Source of the DNA: Longimycelium tulufanense
GTDB lineage: Bacteria > Actinomycetota > Actinomycetes > Mycobacteriales > Pseudonocardiaceae
DNA length: 64,000 nucleotides
Direction: 5' to 3'
Assembly (NCBI RefSeq): GCF_014645795.1
Contig: NZ_BMMK01000012.1
Coordinates: forward strand, 68,118-132,117
The position numbers and the translations under genes are program-made. Shown one piece after another: positions 22,993-32,316 of this stretch; position 1 is the stretch's first letter; every line of letters begins with the position of its first letter. The notes under the pieces are model-generated. The model worked only from the letters and a program-made list of their open reading frames with translations. It did not search any database and had not been told where the DNA came from.

Positions 22993-25119
22993 TCAACGGT
23001 TGCGGCCGAGGCGGCTGGGCCACCAGATGCGTCGGCCCACGTCCACCGACAGCGCCGGCACCAGGAGCGAGCGCACCACCAGGGTGTCGAGCAGGACACC
23101 GAAGGCGACCAAGAACGCGATCTGGGCCATGAAGAGGATCGGCAGCACCGACAGTGCGGCGAAGGTGGCCGCGAGGACCACCCCAGCCGAGGTGATCACG
23201 CCACCGGTGACCGAGAGCCCGTGCAACGTGCCCTCCCGAGTCCCCTTGGTCATGGCCTCCTCACGGACCCTGGTCATCAGGAAGATGTTGTAGTCGATGC
23301 CCAGCGCGACAAGGAAGACGAACGCGTAGAGCGGCACCGACGGGTCCGAGCCGGGGAAGTGGAACACGTGGTTGAAGACCAGCGCGGCGACGCCGAGCGT
23401 CGCGCCGAAGGACAACACCACGGTGGCGATCAGCAGAAGGGGCGCCAGTATCGCGCGCAACAGCAGCGCCAGCAGCACGAAGATGACCACCAGCACGATC
23501 GGGATGATCACGGTGCGGTCCCGTAGCGCGGTGTCCCGTACATCCAGCTGGTTGGCGGTTTCGCCCCCCACCTTCGCGTCCGCACCCGGCACCGCGTGCA
23601 CCGCGTCGCGCAGGTGACGCACGGTGTCGATCGCTTCCTCGGAGTCCGCCGACGCCCGCAGGGTCGCGGTCATCTCCACCAGTCCGTCCACGGTCTTGGG
23701 CGTACCGGGGTCGGCTGGGTTCTCCGGTGTGATCACGACATCGGCGATGCCGTCGGTCTTCTTGGCCGCATCGAGGACCTGTGGCGCGGCGTCCGTCTTC
23801 GCCACGATCACGGCAGGAGTGCCGATCCCGCCGGGGAAGTGCCGACTGAGCACCTCCTGGCCGGTGACGGCGTCGGCGCGCTGGAGGAAGACATCGTGGT
23901 TGGCGACCCCGTCCGCCTTGAGCTGTGGCACGAACACGGCCGCGGTGAGCAGGACGAGGGCCGTGACCAGCCAGGTGGCCCGGGGCCGGCGCCCCACCAG
24001 GTGGGACACCCTGGCCCACAGCGTCCGCGGTCCGGCCGCCTCGTCCTCCGGACGCAACTCCGGCCGGAACGGCCAGAACGCCGACCGTCCACAGAGGACG
24101 AGCGCGGCCGGGAGGAAGGTGAGGGCGGACAACAGCGCGGCCGCGATGCCGATCGCCGCGATCGGGCCGAGGCCCTTGTTGGAGCCGAGATCGCTGAACA
24201 GCATGCACAGCATGCCGGCGATCACCGTGCCCGCGGAAGCCGCGATCGGCTCGAGGGAAGCGCGCCATGCCCGCCCCATCGCGATCCACCTGGAACCGAC
24301 CCGACTCAGTTCCTCGCGGTATCGCGCCACCATGAGCAGCGCATAGTCCGTCCCCGCGCCGAACACCAGGATCAGCATGATGCCCTGGGTCTGGCCGTTG
24401 AGGTTCACGATCTGGTGCTTGGCCAACGGATAGACCACCAGGGACGCCAACGCCAGCGCGACACCGGCGCCCACGAGCACCGCGAGTGGCAGCAACGGGC
24501 TGCGGTAGACGATCACCAGGATCACCGCGACGACCAGCGCGGTGACGATCAGCAGTTTGCCGTCGATGCCGGCGAACACCTCGCCGAGGTCCGCCGCGTA
24601 GCCACCGGGACCGGTGACGTGCACCGACAACCCGTCCGGGAGGTCGTGGCCGACGACCTCACGGACGTGTTGGGCCACCTTGCCGGCCCGGGCACCGTCC
24701 TGCCCGTCGACCGGCACGACGACCTGCGCCGCCTGCCCGTCCTGGGACGGGATCGGTGCGGGCACCGAACCGGCCAGCCCGGCGACGCCGCCCAACGCCG
24801 CCACCCGGGCCGCAACAGCGGCACTGTCCTGCGGGGTCAGGCCGCTGGGACGCTCGAAGACGGCCACCGTGGGGAGCACGTTGCGCTCGGCGAACCGCTT
24901 CTGCAGATCGCTGACCTCGGTCGCCTCCGCGCTCGCCGGGAGGAACGACGCCGCGTCGTTGCGTTGGACGTCGCTGAGCTTGCTCAGGAACGGGGCCCCG
25001 AACACGCCGAGCACGAGCCAGGCCACCAGCAACAGGCCGGTCACCGTCCAGCGGGCCGCACCACCGCCCCCGGCGGGGGCCAGGCGGTGGCGGGGCGGGC
25101 CGGTGCGGGTGGCTGGCAT
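22993..25119 (-). CDS. MmpL-family RND transporter
   Basis: A 708-residue protein with two repeats of one hydrophobic helix, a large extracytosolic domain and five further helices. The second half of each repeat contains the MMPL features: TDYALLMVARYREEL in repeat 1 and IDYNIFLMTRVREEAMTKG in repeat 2. MmpL proteins move lipids and lipoglycans across the membrane using proton flow, as MmpL3 does for trehalose monomycolate. GAGGACGCC precedes the ATG. It is convergent with the MFS gene (20 bases apart) and lies next to the Ag85-like esterase and FAAL-PKS, the same partners as in the mycolate system. Export of the locus product is a reasonable inference. Confidence 0.92.
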   Translation of the reverse strand: MPATRTGPPRHRLAPAGGGGAARWTVTGLLLVAWLVLGVFGAPFLSKLSDVQRNDAASFLPASAEATEVSDLQKRFAERNVLPTVAVFERPSGLTPQDSAAVAARVAALGGVAGLAGSVPAPIPSQDGQAAQVVVPVDGQDGARAGKVAQHVREVVGHDLPDGLSVHVTGPGGYAADLGEVFAGIDGKLLIVTALVVAVILVIVYRSPLLPLAVLVGAGVALALASLVVYPLAKHQIVNLNGQTQGIMLILVFGAGTDYALLMVARYREELSRVGSRWIAMGRAWRASLEPIAASAGTVIAGMLCMLFSDLGSNKGLGPIAAIGIAAALLSALTFLPAALVLCGRSAFWPFRPELRPEDEAAGPRTLWARVSHLVGRRPRATWLVTALVLLTAAVFVPQLKADGVANHDVFLQRADAVTGQEVLSRHFPGGIGTPAVIVAKTDAAPQVLDAAKKTDGIADVVITPENPADPGTPKTVDGLVEMTATLRASADSEEAIDTVRHLRDAVHAVPGADAKVGGETANQLDVRDTALRDRTVIIPIVLVVIFVLLALLLRAILAPLLLIATVVLSFGATLGVAALVFNHVFHFPGSDPSVPLYAFVFLVALGIDYNIFLMTRVREEAMTKGTREGTLHGLSVTGGVITSAGVVLAATFAALSVLPILFMAQIAFLVAFGVLLDTLVVRSLLVPALSVDVGRRIWWPSRLGRNR

Positions 25120-26269
25120 CGGCGTCCTCCTCGCGCGGGTGCGGCGGCCTTCGCGGGGGAGTTGCGAAGCGCACGGCGGGGTCGGCGGGGCGTGCCCGCA
25201 CCGGACCCAAACTCACCTGGGGCACCCACCCGGCGCAACAAGTCCTGCGCCGTCAGTGAGTATCCACACAGCCGGTTGGGCGACAAACGGGACGCGCGGG
25301 CGGATGGGGGACGTAGTGTCCGAAGGGACAAGCGGGTCGGTTGATGCGCTTGCGCTGTGCGGGAGCGGCCGCAAGTTCCTTACGTCGAGGAACTCCTAAA
25401 ACTCAGGCTGCGTGCGTGGCAACGGCTGGAGGGCGCGGGGACCGGCCACGAGTGGCTGGACGGTGCGGGTGGTATGGCCGGATGAGTCGCAACCGGGTGG
25501 CCACGACTGGCCCCGACCTTCCCGGCACTCGCTGGGAACGCGCCTGAGGCTTGCGCCTTGAGGGGTAACCAGCCACCGGGGCCTGTAGCACGAGAGGTGG
25601 ACCGCTGGCAGCCGAGATCGAGCGATCAATCGGGTCGGCCCGGGACCTTCCCTCCGCGCGCGGGCCAGGACACCGGTCGCGACCGGAGGGCTGCCCGGCA
25701 TCGACCTGCCTCGGGATAGCAGATCGCCTCGACCGCACGGGTGCCTCCTGCTCCGGGCTCCCGCCGGGGCCCGGGCCCCGATGCGCACTCATCGGCGCCG
25801 CGTCGTTCGGGTCGAATTCCGCCGGTCCATGGCCTCCCGGGTCTGTGATTAGCCGGCGAAACAACGCCCGGCAACGCGTCGCACCCGGCCCGGGTGGGTG
25901 GACCCGAAGGACTTGATCACAACCACACGGCGGGCAGCTCTGTTCGGTGGATTTTTGACAGAGATCTGGCGGGCATAGCTGCCTCGGTGGTAGCCCAACA
26001 ACGCCACCGGCCCGAGCCCCATGATTGAGGACACCGCGGATGATGACACCCGGTGTCAATCCGGACGGGAAGCGTACCGGGGCGACCGACAGATCTGTCG
26101 CCCACCCGCGTTGACGTACGCCACGAGATCCCACCATCTGAACCGAAGGAAGGCGGACGGCTAACCGGACTGCAGAACCACGGGCGGCGGTGGCCGGCGG
26201 GCGTTTCGACAGATCGCCGGGCGAGAACCTTCGGGCACCACCGGGCCGGGCGAGGAAGAGGGCGGGACG
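25120..26269. other. Long non-coding stretch with palindromes
   Basis: About 1.15 kb without a convincing gene. Open frames exist on both strands but lack ribosome sites and code for low-complexity Arg/Pro/Gly-rich strings. Two exact palindromes lie close together near 26.05 kb (listed separately), and a TTGACA hexamer occurs on the plus strand near 25956. The first ~100 bases should carry the MmpL gene promoter. Confidence 0.5.
26044..26100. promoter_or_regulatory. Pair of short perfect palindromes
   Basis: TGACACC-C-GGTGTCA (26044-26058) and CGACAGATCTGTCG (26087-26100) are both exact palindromes, 28 bases apart. A partial copy of the second, CGACAGATC, recurs near 26207. They look like protein-binding half-site dyads, but no adjacent regulator gene is present. 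Confidence 0.35.
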
Positions 26270-26470
26270 TTATTGTGCCGCCCGCAGCCGGTACTCCCAA
26301 CCCTGCTCGTCGCTGTAGCTCAGATCGTAGTGGTGCAGGATCTTCGGTCCACCATGCAGGTACACGTGGGTGACGGTCTGCAGGGGTGCCCCGGCGGGTG
26401 CGGAAAACGTCTCCCACCGCCCGTCCAGTGGACCGCCCACAAAGCGGGCGAGATACGTTTGCGGGCTCAC
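26270..26470 (-). CDS. Small hypothetical protein (GGPLDG type)
   Basis: A 66-residue protein with no recognised function. It contains ARFVGGPLDGRWETF near its start, a motif shared by many small actinobacterial and phage proteins, and ends with YSDEQGWEYRLRAAQ. The GTG at 26470 is strongly supported by GGGAGGAAC directly before it. Codon use has the expected high third-position GC. It is 147 bases downstream of lsr2 on the same strand. Probably a soluble single-domain beta-rich protein. No role is assigned. Confidence 0.7.
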   Translation of the reverse strand: MSPQTYLARFVGGPLDGRWETFSAPAGAPLQTVTHVYLHGGPKILHHYDLSYSDEQGWEYRLRAAQ

Positions 26471-26617
26471 GTTCCTCCCCTCTCCGGCGACCACCACCTG
26501 AGGGTACGCATCGCCAGGACGGGAGGGCAGGCCGCGGCCGGCGCCGGCGGGTCGAACCCGGAGCGGTCGGATCCGGGCTCGACCCGGTTCAGTCCGGCGC
26601 CGGCTCGGCCGCGACCG

Positions 26618-26956
26618 TTACTTCTTCGCCGCGTGGTACGCCTCCAGAACCTCGGTGGAGATACGGCCGCGTTCGGAGACCTTCATGCCACGCTTGCGCG
26701 CCCACTCCCGAATCGCCTGGTTCTGCTCCCGGTCCGCGGCGGCCATCCGACCGCCCCGCCGGGCCCCGGCACGCTTGCGCCCACCGGCCCGCCGCGCCTG
26801 CGCCACGTAGCTCTCCAGCGCGCTCCGCAGCTTGTTCGCGTTCTTCTTCGACAGATCGATCTGGTAGCTGATGCCGTCCAATCCGAACTCGACCGTCTCC
26901 TCGGCGCGGGTGCCGTCCAAGTCGTCGACCAGTTCCACGGTGACCTTCTGCGCCAT
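26618..26956 (-). CDS. lsr2: Nucleoid-associated protein Lsr2
   Basis: A 112-residue H-NS-like xenogeneic silencer of actinobacteria. The N-terminal dimerisation domain starts [20 protein letters not shown]. The C-terminal DNA-binding domain reads [20 protein letters not shown] and contains the R-G-R AT-hook-like element (SERGRIS) that inserts into the minor groove of A/T-rich DNA. Length is standard. The ATG at 26956 has GGGGAGGACGAGG upstream. The gene is monocistronic, with a plausible promoter about 60 bases upstream. It is expected to bind A/T-rich horizontally acquired or metabolite-cluster DNA genome-wide. Confidence 0.97.
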   Translation of the reverse strand: MAQKVTVELVDDLDGTRAEETVEFGLDGISYQIDLSKKNANKLRSALESYVAQARRAGGRKRAGARRGGRMAAADREQNQAIREWARKRGMKVSERGRISTEVLEAYHAAKK

Positions 26957-28116
26957 ATACCTCGTCCTCCCCGATACCGCGCATTCAAACCACGTCTTCC
27001 ATGCCGGGGCTCTCACCTTACTCCGAAGACCCCAACTATCGCAATTATGACGCATTTCTGCCGGAACGGGGAACCCTTTGGCCGACCGCCCCCGCCACGC
27101 CAGTAGTCGCGACCACGCGACGCGGGGCCAGCACACCACCAGGCGTTATCGAAAGAGGGAGCGAACTGTGCTCCCTGTGAAATATTCCCCCTCCTTCTCC
27201 CGGATGCGCCGACTGGCGGGGCGATGTCAACCCCCGACCGCAGCAACGCCGGCGGAACTTTCGGACCTCCGCTCGCGCGGGGCGGGCACGCCGCATGGCG
27301 GAACCGAGGACGCGGAACCGACCCCGGTCGCCGGCAACACCGATCGGGAAGCAGATGATTACCGGGGGTGCACGCGATTCTGCAGAGCGCACCAATCGGC
27401 CGAATCTTGCTCACCCGAGCCGCGTTGCGGGCACTGCGTTCCGATCAACGTCCGCACTTCTGGAGAGTGATGAGGTGATCCGCACCGGTGACGAGACAAC
27501 CGCGTCGCGGTCGTGATCCCCACGGCCGTCGTCGCTGGTCCAGGCCGTCGTCGACCTTGATCACCTGATCGAGCACATCGCGGGGCGAAATTGCCGGCGG
27601 GGATCAAGCGCGCCGAAGGAGGCGTGCGCGTGGACCACCCGGGGCGCGACGGCTGATACGAAACAGATTCGCCACACGCGTTCCACCGGACAAAGACGGC
27701 CGGAACCGGCCGCGGCGCATCAGCGGGGTACATCACGTCCCCGAGCCGATCACCGGCGGCCGCTCCCGCGAGCACGGACAACTGCCCCGGAGAACGGTTG
27801 AAGGTTCACACCGTGTGCCGCCGGAGAACGGCGGCGACCGGCGGTGTCCGGGCCGCGGGAACGGGCACGGATCCTCCACGCGTCGAACCGGAGGGTGAGC
27901 CCACCGTCCGGACCGAATATCGAAACCCCACCGGTTCCGCCCGCATCGAACACTCCACCGGCGGAAGCCAGCTTCTTCCCACCCGGATCGTGACCCGTCC
28001 GTGACCCCGTCGCCATCATCGGATGGACGAAGAAAAATAGCCAACAGAGCCGTTTCCCGGGTGCTGTAGCCCCGATGGCGGAGTGACACGGCAGCCCGTT
28101 GCCCTTTGATGGAGTC
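26957..28116. other. Non-coding region between lsr2 and the FAD monooxygenase
   Basis: About 1.16 kb with no convincing gene on either strand. It carries the candidate lsr2 promoter at its left end and an A/T-rich patch (about 28019-28045) before the monooxygenase. Base composition is more mixed than in the coding DNA around it, as for divergent regulatory space. Confidence 0.5.
27015..27044 (-). promoter_or_regulatory. Candidate lsr2 promoter
   Basis: On the minus strand TTGCGA (27044-27039) and TAAGGT (27020-27015) are 18 bases apart, about 60 bases upstream of the lsr2 start and within a short A/T-rich patch. Inferred by eye from consensus similarity. Confidence 0.35.
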
Positions 28117-29694
28117 GTGAACGGTCACCGTCCGGGCAGCGGTGTGGCGGGGCCGGTGCTGGTTGCCGGCGGCGGCCCCATCGGGCTGGTCACGGCGCTC
28201 GGCCTGGCCCGGTACGGCATCCGCTCCGTGGTGTTGGAGGCGGACGAACACCTGCCGACCGGGGCCGGGGCCGGAGTGCTGGTGTCGCGCAGCCTGGAGG
28301 TCCTGGACCGCTACGGCGCGGCCGAGGACGTGGTCTCCGCGGCGTTACGGGTCGACGAGATCGGCGACCTCGACCGGTTCACGCGCCGCCGCACCCAGAC
28401 CGTCAAGTTCGACCTGCTGGCCGGCGACACCCGGTTTCCCTTCCTCGCCAACCTCCCGCAGCACCGACTCACCAGCCTGCTGGCCGGGGTGCTGCTCCGC
28501 ACCGGCCTCGGCGAGCTGCGCACCGGCCATCGGCTCACCGATCTCCGCGATGGCGACGACGGGGTCACCGCCACCGTGCGCACGGCGCGAACCGAGTACC
28601 AGTTCCAGACGCCCTACCTGCTCGGCTGCGACGGCACCCGCAGCACGGTGCGTCAGCTGATCGGGGTCGCCGCGCCGAGCACCACCCCGCCGGAGTCGCA
28701 CGCGATCGTGGACGTGGAGATCGACCTCGATCTGGCCAACCCGCGCGACTACCCCTACCTCAGCTACTTCGTCGACCCCGCGGAGTGGCTGGTGCTGGTC
28801 CGGCTTCCCGAGTACTGGCGGCTGATCTACCCGGTGCCGCCCGAGTCACCACCGCCGACGCCGATGGGCATCGCGGCCCGGGTGCGCCGCTTCCTCGGTG
28901 AGATCGACTGGTTGCACGTGCTGGACAGCCAGGTTTACACCGCCCACCACCAGGTGGCGCAGCGCTGGCGGGTGGGCCGGGTCTTCCTGCTCGGCGACGC
29001 CGCGCACTCGGTCAGCCCGCTGTGGTCACTGGGCCTCAACGTCGGGGTGCTGGACGCGAGCAACCTGCCGTGGCGGCTGGCGTGGGTGCTGCGGAACCGG
29101 GCGAGTGCGGAGTTGCTCGACGGCTACGAGGTCGAGCAGCACCCGCTGGCCGCGCACGGGGCGGGGGAGCTGGCGGAGGCGGCCCGCCGGCTCATCGCGC
29201 GTCGTGGCTCACGGACGGTGTCCGGGTCGTGGGGCACGGTGAGCACCCGCTCGCTGCTGGGGGTACGGCTGGACAGCGAGGGCCGGTCCAGCCTGCTGCG
29301 CACCCAGGACAGCCCGCCGCCGGTGCGGGTCGGCGATCGCGTGCCGGATACCGTGCTACGCGGCCCGGACGGGCCGGTGAGCATTCACCAGCTGGCGCAC
29401 GACTGCTTCGTGGCGCTGCACTTCGGCGACGCGCGCCGCCGCCCCTCTCTCCCCGCCTCTTCCCCCACGTACACGCACTGGTTGGTCTCCCGGTGGGATG
29501 TGCCACCTGGTTCGGGACTGCGGGGCAGGCTGCTGCTGGACCCGGGTGGGCGGGTGGCAACGCGGCTGGGATGCCCGCCGAACTCGGTGTGCCTGGTCCG
29601 TCCGGACGGGCACGTGGCGGCGGTGGAGAGCCGGATCTCCGCCGTGCACGCGGTCTACCGGCGTATCACGGGCAACCGTTCAGGAAACGTGTAA
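28117..29694 (+). CDS. FAD-dependent aromatic monooxygenase (PheA/TfdB type)
   Basis: About 525 residues. The N-terminal FAD site reads VLVAGGGPIGLVTALGLARYG, the second dinucleotide motif is YLLGCDGTRSTVR, and the ribityl/phosphate motif is VFLLGDAAHSVSPLWSLGLN, all as in class A flavoprotein hydroxylases. A C-terminal thioredoxin-like extension (from about residue 420) ends near GCPPNSVCLVRPDGHVAAV, as in phenol hydroxylase-type enzymes acting on phenols or polyketides. Start choice is uncertain: GTG 28117 is used, TTG 28099 and GTG 28144 are possible. Note LWSLGLNVG where the family usually has GGQGMN. It stands alone and the substrate is unknown. Confidence 0.87.
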   Translation: MNGHRPGSGVAGPVLVAGGGPIGLVTALGLARYGIRSVVLEADEHLPTGAGAGVLVSRSLEVLDRYGAAEDVVSAALRVDEIGDLDRFTRRRTQTVKFDLLAGDTRFPFLANLPQHRLTSLLAGVLLRTGLGELRTGHRLTDLRDGDDGVTATVRTARTEYQFQTPYLLGCDGTRSTVRQLIGVAAPSTTPPESHAIVDVEIDLDLANPRDYPYLSYFVDPAEWLVLVRLPEYWRLIYPVPPESPPPTPMGIAARVRRFLGEIDWLHVLDSQVYTAHHQVAQRWRVGRVFLLGDAAHSVSPLWSLGLNVGVLDASNLPWRLAWVLRNRASAELLDGYEVEQHPLAAHGAGELAEAARRLIARRGSRTVSGSWGTVSTRSLLGVRLDSEGRSSLLRTQDSPPPVRVGDRVPDTVLRGPDGPVSIHQLAHDCFVALHFGDARRRPSLPASSPTYTHWLVSRWDVPPGSGLRGRLLLDPGGRVATRLGCPPNSVCLVRPDGHVAAVESRISAVHAVYRRITGNRSGNV

Positions 29695-29898
29695 GAACGT
29701 GTCCTGAGCCATCGCCTCGCGGTGTGGCGTTGTCCACGAGGGAGGAGTTCGCGGTTCGCTGCCCCTCCCCCATGCCCGGAGAAACGTCAGCGACAGAATG
29801 CTGGGCGTAGCCCGGGGGACAACGGCGGCCCCATGGGGACAGCGGGCCGGCCGTGCTCAACCGCACCTCGGCAGATCATGGAACGGCCGCGCAACAGT

Positions 29899-29930
29899 GA
29901 CGGGCGGCGGCGGCGGATCACCCGCCCGTC
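29899..29930. terminator. Hairpin between convergent genes
   Basis: GACGGGCGG (29899-29907) pairs with CCGCCCGTC (29922-29930) across a 14-base loop. It lies in the 326-base gap (29695-30020) between the convergent monooxygenase and secreted-protein genes, where no coding sequence is seen. Likely a bidirectional terminator. Confidence 0.45.
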
Positions 29931-30020
29931 AGGCTGGGTAGTCAGCCGCGATGCGCCGGCGATGTCGGCAGCGTCCGTTGCGGACACGGCATGGCATTCA
30001 CCGGCCGGACCGGCACCAGA

Positions 30021-32081
30021 TCACTGCGAAGACACCTCGTCGAGCGGGTAGGCGGTGATGTCGGCTCGACGCACGGCCGAGTTCATCGCGGGATGGGTGC
30101 TGGTGGTGACCCACCCGTCGGCGGTCTCGAAGTCCGCGTTGCGGAGGTCGAGTCCGACGGTTTCGATGGTGTCGAAGCCGACATCGAGGGGCGCGTGGTG
30201 TCCCTCGGCCACCGTGCATGCCTGCAGCGTCACCTCGACGACGTCCCTCGTCCCGACCTGCTCGGTGATGTCGATGGGCCCTTGCAGGATGTGTCCGTTC
30301 ATCCAGAGGCGTGCCCACGGGCCGTTGGTGTGCTCCGCCCAGACCAGGTGCCCGTTGACCAGAACCTCCTTACGGAGATGCCCGGACATGCTTCGGCGAC
30401 CGGAACGGTGCCAGAACGAGATCTCGTACCGCTCGGCCTGCGTGTCGAGCGGCACCGACTGCGTGGCGGAGGCACAGACCCCGGCGTCGAGCCAGGTGTT
30501 CTCGTCGATGGCGAGCCGGAGCCAGCCCCTGCCATACATCGAGCGGTTCGCAGCGCCGGCCACGGCCGGATGGTCCGGAAGCTCGGCCTCGTCCCCACCG
30601 AAGTGGTTGGCAACCACGTTGAATATCCGCTGCGGACGGTCCGGGAGGTACCTGTCGATCGACGGAAGTAGCCGGCCGGGGCGGCTGCTGAAGGGGTGCC
30701 ACGCGCTGGACGTCTCGAAGCCGGGGTCGGTGAGGGTGAGACCGGTTGCGGTGACGTGCTCGAAGGCAACCTCGACATCGATGTCCCATCCGTGCGCGCT
30801 TTCCAGCTCCACCAACCGGAACGCCAGCCGCGCCTGGCTCCTGCCCTTGAGCAGTGGGGTGAGATCGACGATGACCTCCTGCCACTCGTCATCGGTCGCG
30901 GTCACGTCCTCGGACCACACCACGACGTTGTTGACCAGCACCTCCTTCCGATGCCGGATCTCAGGTGCGCTCCACAGGTGAAGGTCGCGGTGGAAGAAGG
31001 AGATCCGGTGGCTGGACGCGTCGGGTTCCACGGTCGCTTCCTGCCACACCTCGGCGTAGTCGTCCGGGTCGGTCGGTCCCTGCGTGAGGAGGCTCACCCT
31101 GCCGTTACCGCTGCGGGCCTCGTGGTCGGTGTTGACCTGCGGTGCCTCGTCCAGCGGTGTGCCGTAGGCCAACACACCGGCCAGATCCCCGTTTGCCATC
31201 AGGGACATCGCATCGGTGAGGACCTTGTCGACGTAGTCCTCGGTGGGCGGCCGGGGTGCATCCAGGAACCTGTTGGCATAGACGAGAAAGATCAGCTGAA
31301 GGTCACGCGGCTCGGTCTTCCTCCGGATCAGCTCGACGTTTGCCCGCACGTGGTCGGGATCCTGGACGTTGTTGTGGTTGCCCAGGTACGGGTAGATCAG
31401 ACCGTCGACATGTGCGCCGTACTTGTTCAGGAAGCGATCATCGGTGGCGGAGCCGAAGTAGGCGGTGACGTAGAAGGCCAGCTCGGGGTTGATCTCCCGC
31501 TGCGTGTCCAGAAACCGCTCGACGTAGGTCTCGGTGAACGTTCCCTCGTTGAAGTTGAAGTCGTCGATCGCCCAGGCCGTGATGTTCGGGTACTCCAGGG
31601 ACAGTTCCGCGATGGCCGCACCCCACGCCACGAAGTCGAGCTCGTAGGGGTACGAGCACCTGCCCTCGGGCGACCAGCACTCGCTCGGCGGCACCAGGTA
31701 GACCCAGATGTCGAGATCGTTCTGCTGGGCCAGCGGCGCGAACTCGTCACGAAGGTCGTCCCAGTCGCTGCGCACCTCCCACACGGTGAAGACGTAGGTG
31801 GTGACGCCGAGTGCCTTCAACCGCGAGACCATGGCCGGACTGTCGATGTGCCGGAAGCCATCGGCCCGTGGCTGTTCCTCCCTGAGCCAGGCACCAATGG
31901 TGTTGCCGCCGGACATCACGGTCCGCACCCCGCCGTGTGGGACGGCGTTCCGTTGCCGGACAAGACGATCGTCCTCGTGCCAGGAGGCCGCGGCGGGACG
32001 CCATTGAGCGGCCGGGCCGACCGCCATCGCTAACGCCAGCATGGCGGCCACTCCACTGGCCAGCCACCTGCCCCACCGCAT
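30021..32081 (-). CDS. Large secreted protein of unknown function (barrel-like plus two jelly-roll domains)
   Basis: A 686-residue exported protein. A signal peptide (residues 1-32, hydrophobic LASGVAAMLALAMAVGP) has a usable cleavage site near AAASW. Residues about 50-330 look like a TIM-barrel family related to glycoside-hydrolase-like or DUF4434-type proteins: FTVWEVRSDWDDLRDEF, DIWVYLVPPSECW, ITAWAIDDFNFNEG (acidic pair in a strand-end position), VDGLIYPYLGNHNN. The remainder contains two similar beta-sandwich units with repeated KEVLVN-x-x-VVW and KEVLVNGHLVW elements (near 365 and 580). GGAGGAAGCC precedes the ATG. No close family is recognised by eye. A polysaccharide-acting surface enzyme is the best guess. 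Confidence 0.8.
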   Translation of the reverse strand: MRWGRWLASGVAAMLALAMAVGPAAQWRPAAASWHEDDRLVRQRNAVPHGGVRTVMSGGNTIGAWLREEQPRADGFRHIDSPAMVSRLKALGVTTYVFTVWEVRSDWDDLRDEFAPLAQQNDLDIWVYLVPPSECWSPEGRCSYPYELDFVAWGAAIAELSLEYPNITAWAIDDFNFNEGTFTETYVERFLDTQREINPELAFYVTAYFGSATDDRFLNKYGAHVDGLIYPYLGNHNNVQDPDHVRANVELIRRKTEPRDLQLIFLVYANRFLDAPRPPTEDYVDKVLTDAMSLMANGDLAGVLAYGTPLDEAPQVNTDHEARSGNGRVSLLTQGPTDPDDYAEVWQEATVEPDASSHRISFFHRDLHLWSAPEIRHRKEVLVNNVVVWSEDVTATDDEWQEVIVDLTPLLKGRSQARLAFRLVELESAHGWDIDVEVAFEHVTATGLTLTDPGFETSSAWHPFSSRPGRLLPSIDRYLPDRPQRIFNVVANHFGGDEAELPDHPAVAGAANRSMYGRGWLRLAIDENTWLDAGVCASATQSVPLDTQAERYEISFWHRSGRRSMSGHLRKEVLVNGHLVWAEHTNGPWARLWMNGHILQGPIDITEQVGTRDVVEVTLQACTVAEGHHAPLDVGFDTIETVGLDLRNADFETADGWVTTSTHPAMNSAVRRADITAYPLDEVSSQ

Positions 32082-32316
32082 GGCTTCCTCCCCGGGGTGG
32101 CCACCGTGCCCGGACGGGCTGGACCAAGGCTAGGAAGCAGTCCGCAAAGGCGCTCACCGGCGCTCACCGCACCGGGTGATGGCCCGGCGGTGGCCGGTCC
32201 GCACGGTGGATCGGACAGGCCCGGGCACGCGGTTGCCGGACCGGCCATCCCACGGAAACGCGGATGCGGGTGAGCGCCGCGCCACGGGAACCGTCGTTCC
32301 TCCGCCGCGGGAACCG

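Noticed and set aside
25403-26137. A 244-codon minus-strand frame in the gene-free stretch.
   Set aside because: No ribosome site, no recognisable motif and Arg/Pro/Ser-rich low-complexity translation; treated as non-coding.
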